A model generated the notes under the pieces. The model was not told where the DNA came from. It did no database searches and worked only from the letters and a program-made list of their open reading frames with translations. A stretch of 58,377 bases of DNA from UBA5109 sp964606735 (GTDB lineage Bacteria; Pseudomonadota; Gammaproteobacteria; Pseudomonadales; Pseudohongiellaceae): NCBI GenBank assembly GCA_964606735.1, contig CAZSHI010000012.1, positions 1 through 58,377 of the forward strand, read 5' to 3'. This document shows, piece after piece, positions 51,317 to 58,377 of this stretch. A program made the translations under genes and the position numbers. Each line of letters begins with the position of its first letter. Within the stretch, counting starts at the first letter, position 1.

Positions 51317-51567
51317 TCACGGTGCGTTACTTTGCCAGCATCCGAGAAAAGCTCGGTTGTGCCGATGAAACCCTGGAGCTGCCTTGCGGGGTGGATTCCG
51401 TGCAGGATCTGCTGGAGTACCTGAAACAGCAACACGGCCAGCTCTGGGAAGAGGGGCTTAAGAACAGTGCTGTACTGGTTGCCGTGAATCAGGCAGTTGC
51501 CAAACGGTCGGCAGCCATCAAGGATGGTGATGAGATTGCGTTTTTTCCGCCAGTTACCGGAGGCTAG
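51313..51567 (+). CDS. moaD: Molybdopterin synthase sulfur carrier subunit MoaD
   Basis: Encodes 84 residues of the ubiquitin-like fold, MITVRYFASIREKLGCADETLELP, ending in the required double glycine (FFPPVTGG), which is thiocarboxylated and donates sulfur to precursor Z. The start overlaps moaC by 4 bases. moaE, its partner subunit, follows after 27 bases. Confidence 0.95.
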   Translation: MITVRYFASIREKLGCADETLELPCGVDSVQDLLEYLKQQHGQLWEEGLKNSAVLVAVNQAVAKRSAAIKDGDEIAFFPPVTGG

Positions 51568-51594
51568 CAAGAGCCCAGGGGAGATTAAATTCAG

Positions 51595-52083
51595 GTGCGT
51601 TCATTAAAAATTTCCATACAACAGGAAGATTTCAGCATCGAAACCGAGTGCAAAGCCTTGCGCAGTTCGCATAAAGATATTGGTGCGCTGGCCACCTTCA
51701 CTGGGCTGGTTCGGGAGATTGATGGCGCTGATGCCCAGCATGACAAGGTTGTATCACTGTACCTCGAGCACTACCCCGGCATGACCGAAAAATCCCTGCA
51801 GGACATTGCCGAGGCAGCAGACGCACGCTGGTCAATTCTCGATGTCTGTATTATTCATCGTATCGGCAAGTTGACAGCGGCGGAACAGATTGTCTTTGTC
51901 GCTGTAAGCAGTCTGCATCGTCAGGATGCATTTGCTGCCTGTAGTTTCATTATGGATTTTCTCAAGACGTCGGCTCCCTTCTGGAAAAAAAGCACAACGC
52001 AGGCAGGAGAGCAATGGGTTGAAGCCAAAGACAGTGACAGGCAAGCGGCAGAAAGCTGGGCAGAAGGAATCCAGAAGCGATAG
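51595..52083 (+). CDS. moaE: Molybdopterin synthase catalytic subunit MoaE
   Basis: Encodes 162 residues from GTG. The family pattern is clear: IGALATFTGLVREIDG, LYLEHYPGMTEKSLQDI, VCIIHRIGKLTAAEQIVFVAVSSLHRQDAFAACSFIMDFLKTSAPFWKK, carrying the conserved arginine and catalytic lysine residues. It forms the heterotetrameric synthase with MoaD that makes molybdopterin. It ends 29 bases before prfB. Confidence 0.95.
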   Translation: MRSLKISIQQEDFSIETECKALRSSHKDIGALATFTGLVREIDGADAQHDKVVSLYLEHYPGMTEKSLQDIAEAADARWSILDVCIIHRIGKLTAAEQIVFVAVSSLHRQDAFAACSFIMDFLKTSAPFWKKSTTQAGEQWVEAKDSDRQAAESWAEGIQKR

Positions 52084-52112
52084 AATACGCGCTTTTTGCA
52101 GGAACTCGAAAC

Positions 52113-53211
52113 ATGCTAGAAGTAAACAGCCATCTTCAACGGATCAAACAGTCTCGCCAGAGTTTACAGGCGCTCAGGGGGTATCTTTGACTTCGACCGT
52201 AAACAGGAAAGACTGACAGAAGTCGAACTGGAGCTGGGAGATTCTGCTGTCTGGGAAAAACCGGAATACGCTCAGGAACTGGGGAAGGAACGCGCCAGTC
52301 TTGAAGCCGTCGTACACACGATTCTAACACTGGAAAAAGCCTACGAAGAAGTCGAGGGTCTGATAGAGCTGGCGCGTGAAGAATCCGATACGGAATTGCT
52401 GAACGAGGCAGTGCGTGACCTGGAAAAAGCCGAAAGTACACTAAATGAGCTGGAACGACGCCGTATGTTTGCCGGTGAGTTGGATGCCAATAATGCCTAT
52501 CTGGATATTCAGGCTGGCTCTGGCGGTACTGAAGCACAGGACTGGGCTGAAATGCTGCTGCGCATGTATCTGCGCTGGGCTGAGCAGCATGACTACAAAA
52601 CTGAACTGGTTGAAGTAACTCCCGGAGAAGGGGCGGGCATCAAGGGCGCAACCATTTATGTTGAGGGTGAATTCGCCTTTGGCTGGTTACGGACTGAAAC
52701 CGGGGTGCACAGACTGGTACGCAAATCGCCGTTTGATTCCGGTAACCGGCGCCATACTTCTTTTGCATCCGTATTTGTTTCACCTGAAATTGATGATGAA
52801 ATTGATATCGAACTGGACATGAGTCAGGTGCGTGTGGACACCTACCGCTCCAGTGGTGCTGGTGGTCAGCATGTTAATACAACCGATTCAGCTGTGCGTT
52901 TAACACATGAGCCCAGCGGAATCGTCGTACAATGCCAGAACCAGCGTTCGCAGCACAAGAACAAGGAAACTGCCATCAAGCAGCTGAAAGCCAAGTTGTA
53001 TGAAATGGAAATGCTGAAAAAGCGTGAAAGTCTGCAGGCAGTAGAAGAAAACAAGGCCGATATCGGCTGGGGATCCCAGATTCGCTCCTATGTGCTGGAC
53101 GCATCACGCATCAAGGATCTGCGGACCGATGTGGAAACTTCGAATACCGGCGCCGTACTTGACGGTGATCTGGATAAATTTATGGAAGCCAGTCTCAAGA
53201 TGGGACTCTAA
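52113..53211 (+). CDS. prfB: Peptide chain release factor 2 (programmed +1 frameshift)
   Basis: The gene begins MLEVNSHLQRIKQ and meets an in-frame TGA at 52188-52190 after 25 codons. Reading continues +1 from base 52189 for 340 codons to 53211, giving 365 residues, the E. coli length. The classical frameshift signal is intact: internal Shine-Dalgarno AGGGGG, then TATCTTTGAC with the CTT-TGA slip site. RF2 ends translation at UGA and UAA; the GGQ motif (SGAGGQHVNTTDSAVRL) and SPF tripeptide (KSPFDS) are present. Low RF2 raises frameshifting, giving autoregulation. lysS follows, as usual. Confidence 0.97.
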
Positions 53212-53228
53212 GCAGTAGTGACAATATT

Positions 53229-54725
53229 ATGAGTGACAACGATAACAGCATAGTGCATGACGAAAACAAACTCATTGCACAGCGGCGTGAGAAATTGCAG
53301 GAAATTCGTCAGAAACGCTCCGCCTTTCCGAATGATTTTCGTCGCAGTGCCTATGCCCGTAACTTGCATGATGAGTTTGATGAGCAAAGCAAGGAAGAGA
53401 TCGAAGCGATAGCAAAGGTAGTCAGCGTTGCTGGCCGGGTCATTCGGATCCGCGGGCCATTCATCGTGCTGCTGGATGGCAGTGGGCAGATTCAGCTCTA
53501 CTTGAATTTCAAACAGTTTGATGAAGAGCAGCTTGCTGAAATCAAAAGCTGGGACCTGGGTGATATTGTCGCGGCTACCGGAGAAGTATTCAAAACCGGC
53601 AAGGGTGAGCTGTCGGTGCGTGTCAGTGAGATTCGCTTGTTAACCAAATCACTGCGTCCCTTGCCCGATAAACATAAAGGCTTGACGGATACCGAAGTAA
53701 GGTATCGGCAGCGCTATGTTGACCTGATTGCCAATGAGGATGTCCGCGAAAATTTTGTTATCCGTTCAAAAGTTGTCGATGCCATTCGCCGTTTTATGAA
53801 TGCCGCAGACTTTATGGAAGTCGAGACGCCGATGCTGCAGATGATTCCAGGTGGCGCAACGGCCCGTCCTTTTATCACGCACCATAATGCGTTGGATCAG
53901 GATATGTACCTGCGTATTGCGCCGGAGCTTTATCTGAAAAGACTGGTGGTCGGGGGCTTTGAACGGGTCTATGAAGTTAATCGTAATTTCCGTAATGAAG
54001 GTCTGTCGACCCGACACAACCCCGAATTCACCATGCTGGAGTTTTATCAGGCCTATGCAGACTACCGGGACTTGATGGATTTGACGGAACAGATGCTGCG
54101 ACAGGTAGCACAGGAGGTGCTTGGAAGTACAAGCATCACATACCAGGGAGTCGACATGGATTTTTCACAGCCCTTTGCCAGAATGAGTATCAAGCAGGCC
54201 ATTTTGCATCACCTGCCCGAAGTCCAGGCCCAGCAACTGGAAGATCGTGACAGCCTGAGCAGCTTGCTCAAAGCCCAGGGTATTGAGGTCAAGGACTCCT
54301 GGGGTATTGGTAAACTGCAACTGGAGCTGTTTGAAGCGCAGGTGGAAGAAGTCTTGCAACAGCCAACCTTTATTACTGAATACCCAACGGAAGTTTCTCC
54401 GCTGGCCAGAAGGAATGAAGAAAATCCCGAGATCACGGATCGATTCGAATTGTTTATTGCAGGTCGGGAAATTGCCAATGGCTTCTCGGAGTTGAATGAC
54501 CCGGAAGATCAGGCGGAACGATTTCATGCCCAGGTAGCCGAAAAGGATGCCGGTGACCACGAAGCCATGCATTTTGACAGCGACTATATTAGGGCGCTGG
54601 AATACGGTATGCCGCCGACTGCTGGAGAAGGCATTGGTATAGACCGGCTGGTTATGTTGTATACCGATTCACCATCCATTCGTGACGTGCTGCTGTTTCC
54701 GCATATGCGTCCGCAGCATGACTGA
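53229..54725 (+). CDS. lysS: Lysine--tRNA ligase (class II)
   Basis: Encodes 498 residues. The OB-fold anticodon-binding domain (about 60-170, VAGRVIRIRGPFIVLLDGSGQIQLY) is followed by the class II core: motif 1 FMEVETPMLQ, motif 2 FRNEGLSTRHNPEFTMLEFYQAY, motif 3 GEGIGIDRLVML near the C-terminus. It charges tRNA-Lys. The prfB-lysS operon order is the usual one, with 17 bases between. It overlaps ung by 8 bases. Confidence 0.97.
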   Translation: MSDNDNSIVHDENKLIAQRREKLQEIRQKRSAFPNDFRRSAYARNLHDEFDEQSKEEIEAIAKVVSVAGRVIRIRGPFIVLLDGSGQIQLYLNFKQFDEEQLAEIKSWDLGDIVAATGEVFKTGKGELSVRVSEIRLLTKSLRPLPDKHKGLTDTEVRYRQRYVDLIANEDVRENFVIRSKVVDAIRRFMNAADFMEVETPMLQMIPGGATARPFITHHNALDQDMYLRIAPELYLKRLVVGGFERVYEVNRNFRNEGLSTRHNPEFTMLEFYQAYADYRDLMDLTEQMLRQVAQEVLGSTSITYQGVDMDFSQPFARMSIKQAILHHLPEVQAQQLEDRDSLSSLLKAQGIEVKDSWGIGKLQLELFEAQVEEVLQQPTFITEYPTEVSPLARRNEENPEITDRFELFIAGREIANGFSELNDPEDQAERFHAQVAEKDAGDHEAMHFDSDYIRALEYGMPPTAGEGIGIDRLVMLYTDSPSIRDVLLFPHMRPQHD

Positions 54726-55419
54726 AGAAAATCAGGCTCAGCACATTGATCTGGAAGCATCCTGGCTGGCTGAACTGCAAGACGAGTTCAAGCAGGAATA
54801 CATGCGCCAACTCAGGGCTTTTCTGCTGGCAGAAAAAGCAGCCCACAAACAGATTTACCCGCCTGGCAAGCTGATTTTCAATGCCCTGAATACAACGCCA
54901 CTGGATCAGGTCAAGGTCGTTATTCTGGGACAGGATCCCTATCACGGCCCGGGGCAGGCCCATGGCCTGTGTTTTTCTGTTTTGCCCGGCGTGGCTATCC
55001 CGCCTTCACTGGCCAATATCTACAGGGAGCTACAAGCGGATCTCTCCATTCCGCCGGCCCGGCATGGCTGCCTCACGCACTGGGCGCAGCAAGGAGTGCT
55101 CTTGCTGAATGCCGTATTGACGGTTGAGCGTGCCCGTGCTGCATCTCATCAGGGGAAAGGCTGGGAACAGTTCACTGACAGGATTGTTCATGTACTCAAT
55201 GAAAAGAAAGCGGGTCTGGTTTTTCTCTTATGGGGCAGTTATGCCCAGAAAAAAGGCCAGTTTATCGATCGGCAAAGGCACCTGGTGCTGCACTCGCCGC
55301 ATCCTTCGCCTTTATCAGCGCACCGGGGCTTTCTCGGCAATAGACATTTCTCCCAGACCAATCAGTATCTGCAGGAACAGGGTAAGAGCATGATTGACTG
55401 GCAGTTGCCGGATATCTGA
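54718..55419 (+). CDS. ung: Uracil-DNA glycosylase
   Basis: Encodes 233 residues of family 1 UDG: water-activating loop VVILGQDPYHGPGQAHGLCFSV with the catalytic Asp, then the uracil-binding and minor-groove loop SPHPSPLSAHRGFLG with the catalytic His. It removes uracil from DNA to start base-excision repair. ATG at 54718 lies within the last codons of lysS; the more upstream in-frame ATG at 54682 would extend far into lysS. queD is convergent, 4 bases beyond its stop. Confidence 0.95.
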   Translation: MTEENQAQHIDLEASWLAELQDEFKQEYMRQLRAFLLAEKAAHKQIYPPGKLIFNALNTTPLDQVKVVILGQDPYHGPGQAHGLCFSVLPGVAIPPSLANIYRELQADLSIPPARHGCLTHWAQQGVLLLNAVLTVERARAASHQGKGWEQFTDRIVHVLNEKKAGLVFLLWGSYAQKKGQFIDRQRHLVLHSPHPSPLSAHRGFLGNRHFSQTNQYLQEQGKSMIDWQLPDI

Positions 55420-55423
55420 AGTT

Positions 55424-55780
55424 TTATCTGCCCTGATAAATACAGGCACTGGTGCAGGTTTCACTGATGACGATTTTGGATAAAGCCGGTAACAGAGGTT
55501 TGATTTTTTGCCACAGCCAGATGGCAATCTGCTCACTGGTAGGATTTTCCAGACCGGCAATCTCATTCAGATAATAGTGGTCAAGTTCCTTGATGACAGG
55601 ACTGACCCGAGCTGAAATTTCAGCAAAATCCATGATCCAGCCACTTTGCTCACCGGGCTCCCCACTGACATGAACCTGTACCTTGTAGGAATGTCCGTGC
55701 AGACGTCCACACTTATGCCCCTCTGGAACATGGGGTAAGCGATGTGCAGCCTCAAAGCTGAATTCCTTGTAGATGTCCAT
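55424..55780 (-). CDS. queD: 6-carboxy-5,6,7,8-tetrahydropterin synthase QueD
   Basis: Encodes 118 residues: FSFEAAHRLPHVPEGHKCGRLHGHSYKVQVHV, supplying the zinc histidines and the catalytic cysteine (Cys within HKCGRLHGH), and YLNEIAGLENPTSEQIAIWLW. It is an early step in queuosine biosynthesis and belongs to the PTPS fold. Length and motifs match QueD rather than eukaryote-like PTPS. It is convergent with ung and divergent from the cyclase gene. Confidence 0.94.
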   Translation of the reverse strand: MDIYKEFSFEAAHRLPHVPEGHKCGRLHGHSYKVQVHVSGEPGEQSGWIMDFAEISARVSPVIKELDHYYLNEIAGLENPTSEQIAIWLWQKIKPLLPALSKIVISETCTSACIYQGR

Positions 55781-55871
55781 GCTGAATCTGTTCGTTTAGA
55801 CCGGTCGCAGATGGTAACGGCTCCACCGCCGACTGTACAGGGGAAAGGCATGCACTTTAAGGAATTATGCT

Positions 55872-55877
55872 TATAAT
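55872..55877 (+). promoter_or_regulatory. -10-like TATAAT upstream of the CHASE2 cyclase
   Basis: Perfect TATAAT about 24 bases before the start codon, with a TG two bases in front. No clear -35 box is seen 16-18 bases upstream. Followed by a ribosome site AAGGA (55889-55893). Confidence 0.4.
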
Positions 55878-55900
55878 GCTGCAAGCAAAAGGATAGTTTC

Positions 55901-57433
55901 GTGATGCCATTTTTCAAGCTCATACAGCGGTTTTTCAGCCGTCTGAAATTGCACCTGTTTAAAGGTGCCAGACTGCCACTGTTTTTGGGCCTGCTGGCTA
56001 TGTCGCTCACACTCTCCCTGCATTACAGTGCGCCGCCGGCTATCAATGCCTTTATCGCGCGTCTGGATAACGTGGTCTATGACCTGCGTTATAACCTCTT
56101 CCTGCCGGCCAGGGGAACCAGCGAGCATAAAATTGTTGTCGTTGATTACGACCAGAGAAGCCTGGATATAGAAGGTCAGTGGCCCTGGTCGCGTTTCAAA
56201 ATAGGTGACATGGTTGAAAAGCTGGCAGATGCCGGTGTGCTGGTTATCGGTTTCGATGTCACCTTTCCGGAACCGGCAAGAAACCTTGCCCTGGAGTTGG
56301 AGGAGCGTCTTGGTCCCCAAAGCCGCGAGCTGGTCACCGATCTTGATCGTCTACAACAGACGCTCGATGCGGATTCCTATTTTGCCGACAAGTTGCAAAG
56401 TACGGATGTGGCGTTGGGCATGTCATTTAGAATCAATGAAGCCTTACGATATGGCATCCTGCCGCCGCGCATTACTGAAATTGATGAGGGCGATGTTGGT
56501 TTTTCCACGCTGATACAGGTGCAGGGTTATCAGGGGAATATTGCTGTTCTGCAAAATTCAGCCTTTGGTGGTGGCTTCTTTGACACAATTCCAGATGCTG
56601 ATGGCATCATCCGCTCGACACCGCTGGTACTGAATTTCCAGAATCAGCTGTATCCATCCCTATCGCTGGAGATGGCGCGTCTGTACTATTTTGAAGACAA
56701 CTTTACCATTCAAACTGAAGCCGATGCCTTTGGCAATTTCAGGCGGGTAACCGGCATCAACATGGGGCAGATTACCATTCCAACCACTGCGGATGGTCGG
56801 GTGCTGGTGCCTTATATTGGCCCCTCATTCATGGGTACCAGCGGCACCTTTCCCTATATTTCAGCTACGGATGTATTGCGTGACAATCTGACGGACGAGG
56901 AACGTGAGCAGTTGCAGAACAGCCTGGTGCTGGTCGGCACGACGGCTACGGGTCTGTTTGATTTGCGGTCCACACCGATGGAAGCGGTTTATCCGGGTGT
57001 GGAAGTGCATGCCAATGTACTGAATGCCTTATTGAATGCAGCGCCCAGCATTACCATAGATGAAAATAATGAAGCCGGGAACAGCGCCTCAGGTAATTTG
57101 CTGGATGGTTTCAATTTCGTTCGTGACAATCCCTTTCCCAGCAGGCCAGACTGGGAAAATGGAGCGGTTGCCGTTGCCATTTTCGTGATTGGTCTGGTGC
57201 TGTCCATCATTTATCCGAGACTGGGGCCCGCCTTGCTGGGTCTGTCGAGTCTGACCTTTATGCTGGGTCTGATCGCACTGAATTTTAAGTTATGGATTGA
57301 TTACAAGCTGGATATTTCACTGGTCATCCTGGTATTCCTGATTCTGCTGATCACGGTCATCAACATGACCTATGGCTTCCTCAAGGAAGGCATGAACAGG
57401 CGGGCCATCAAAGTCATGTTTGACCAGTATGTG
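55901..57433 (+). pseudogene. CHASE2 adenylate/guanylate cyclase, N-terminal part (frameshifted)
   Basis: 511 codons are in frame before the shift. A first membrane helix (about 28-46) leads to a periplasmic CHASE2 sensor domain (about 50-400: VVVDYDQRSLDIEGQWPWSRFKIGDMVEKL, VIGFDVTFPEP, VLVGTTATGLFDLRSTPMEAVYPGVEVHANVLNALL), then three helices (about 425-500) and the linker NRRAIKVMFDQYV. At base 57434 the frame breaks; inserting one C would give VPPAHIDAML, the expected linker, and join the cyclase domain. Without it the frame runs 54 unrelated codons to 57595. GTG at 55901 or ATG at 55904 can start. Confidence 0.85.
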
Positions 57434-57435
57434 CA

Positions 57436-58275
57436 CCTGCGCACATTGATGCCATGCTCGATGATCCGGACAACTATAACTTTGAAGGGGAAGGCAAGGA
57501 GCTTAGTGTACTGTTTTCTGATATCCGTGACTTCACGTCGATATCCGAGCATCTGCCGGCAGACAAACTCAAAGCTTTTCTCAATGAATACCTGACGCCC
57601 ATTACCGGACTGATTTTCGATAACAAAGGCACCATCGATAAATATATCGGTGATCTGGTCATGGCTTTCTGGGGTGCGCCGGTTGATGACCCCAAACATC
57701 ACTATCATGCCGTCATCACAGGTCTGCAGATGCTGGATAAGATCAAGGAGCTCAATGTCGAGTTTGAAAAGAAAGATTTTCCGCATGTCCGGGTTGGTAT
57801 CGGCATCAATTCGGGCTTCATGAATGTCGGTGATATGGGTTCAACTTACCGGCGTGCCTATACCGTGCTGGGCGATGCAGTAAACCTCGGCTCACGGCTG
57901 GAGAGCATCACCAAGTTTTACGGGGTCAGTTTCCTGATTGGAGAGGAGACACACGATCATATTGAAGGGGTTCTTTGTCGACAGATCGATAAGGTGCAGG
58001 TCAAGGGTAAAGACGATCCTGTCCGCATCTATGAGCCGCTGTGCCTGGAAAAAGATGCCACTGAGGAATTGCTTGCCAAAACGCGCTTATATAACAAAGC
58101 CTTTACGCATTATCTGCAGCAAGAGTGGGATGACGCAGCAGCGCTGTTCAGTCAGTTACAGGAATCTGAACCGGACGCATTGCTGTATTCTGTATACCTG
58201 GAAAGGATAGCAGATCTTCGCCAGCAGGACCTGGGTTCTGACTGGGACGGTACCTTCCGCCATACCAGTAAATAG
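57436..58275 (+). pseudogene. Class III nucleotidyl cyclase domain of the CHASE2 protein (after frameshift)
   Basis: 279 codons complete the protein (about 791 residues if restored). The class III cyclase domain has the first metal Asp in LFSDIRDFTSISEH, the adenine-selecting Lys and second metal Asp in GTIDKYIGDLVMAFWGAP, YTVLGDAVNLGSRLESI with the transition-state Asn and Arg, so cAMP is the probable product. A C-terminal helical tail (about 80 residues) resembles a TPR unit. If translated alone it could start at ATG 57454 and would be a soluble cyclase domain. Confidence 0.85.
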
Positions 58276-58279
58276 GGAA

Positions 58280-58307
58280 TTGACTTGACGCAGCAAGTCG
58301 GTAAAAT
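58280..58307 (+). promoter_or_regulatory. Promoter of tRNA-Val
   Basis: TTGACT (58280-58285) and TAAAAT (58302-58307) with a 16-base spacer, followed by a GCGC discriminator typical of stringently controlled stable-RNA promoters. The tRNA starts 17 bases after the -10 box. Confidence 0.65.
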
Positions 58308-58323
58308 GCGCTCTCTCTTTGTC

Positions 58324-58377
58324 GGGTGGTTAGCTCAGCTGGGAGAGCATCGCCCTTACAAGGCGAGGGTCGCAGGT
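58324..58377 (+). tRNA. tRNA-Val (anticodon TAC), 5' part; cut by window end
   Basis: GGGTGGTTAGCTCAGCTGGGAGAGC is the acceptor strand and D arm of a valine tRNA, and the anticodon stem TCGCC/GGCGA holds loop CTTACAA with anticodon TAC. The T arm begins (GCAGGT) and runs off the window edge. Confidence 0.95.

Noticed and set aside
1..58377. CRISPR arrays, insertion sequences, phage genes, origin of replication
   Set aside because: No regularly spaced repeats apart from the coding AlgP-like array, no transposase or integrase frames, and no DnaA-box cluster were seen.

Overview
The window is chromosomal DNA of a gammaproteobacterium, roughly 50% GC. It is carried almost entirely on conserved gene blocks whose order matches the Pseudomonas-like side of the class: infC-rpmI-rplT-pheST-ihfA, nadB/rpoE-rseA-rseC-mucD-lepA-lepB-rnc-era-recO, cysM-rlmD-mazG, ffs-dnaX-ybaB-recR, rnd-ycgL-ycgN, and nudJ-mnmA-hflD..purB-roxA. 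An AlgP-like Lys/Ala repeat protein and an HsbR/HsbA partner-switch pair point the same way. The genus cannot be named from the sequence. There are no insertion sequences, phage genes, rRNA genes or CRISPR arrays, and no gene-free stretch longer than 300 bases.

Layout. 1-5153: translation operon (IF-3 end, L35, L20, PheRS, IHF-alpha, a MerR regulator) closed by tRNA-Pro(GGG). 5174-6965: a frameshifted FecR-domain surface protein with two tandem repeats. 7150-9998: ygfZ, sdhE, nadB. 10075-19047: the sigma-E operon (sigma, anti-sigma, RseC, MucD protease; no rseB) leading into lepA, lepB, rnc, era and recO. 19114-22912: cysM, rlmD, mazG, adk; relA, normally between rlmD and mazG, is absent. 23154-24433: an AlgP-like repeat protein interrupted by a 100-N assembly gap. 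24507-27594: tsaB, uppP, an AmpG-like permease and an unrecorded 51-residue membrane protein.

27817-30989 is the main accessory region. It holds a p-cresol methylhydroxylase-like set: a secreted cytochrome c, a Tat-signal protein of unknown function in the place of pchX, and a leaderless vanillyl-alcohol-oxidase-family flavoprotein. An AT-rich DUF1330 gene and an XRE regulator follow. 31142-40037: SRP RNA, dnaX (with an A10 slippage tract), ybaB, recR, rnd, ycgL, ycgN, a small membrane protein and hrpA. 40034-42796: PilZ, HsbR-like, HsbA-like and TerB-like signalling genes. 42780-50747: dusA, roxA, purB, then a vapBC plus MFS insertion, then hflD, mnmA, nudJ. 50834-55780: moaC, moaD, moaE, prfB (programmed frameshift), lysS, ung, queD. 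55901-58275: a CHASE2 adenylate cyclase broken by a one-base frameshift. The window ends inside tRNA-Val(TAC).

Most genes are core machinery: translation, envelope stress, RNA processing, cell-wall recycling, cofactors and DNA repair. The points most worth following are the cytochrome/Tat protein/flavoprotein trio, the degenerate VapC with its phased operator repeats, the dnaX A10 tract, the sigma-E-like promoter in front of rseA, the loss of rseB and relA from their usual places, and the two single-base frameshifts.
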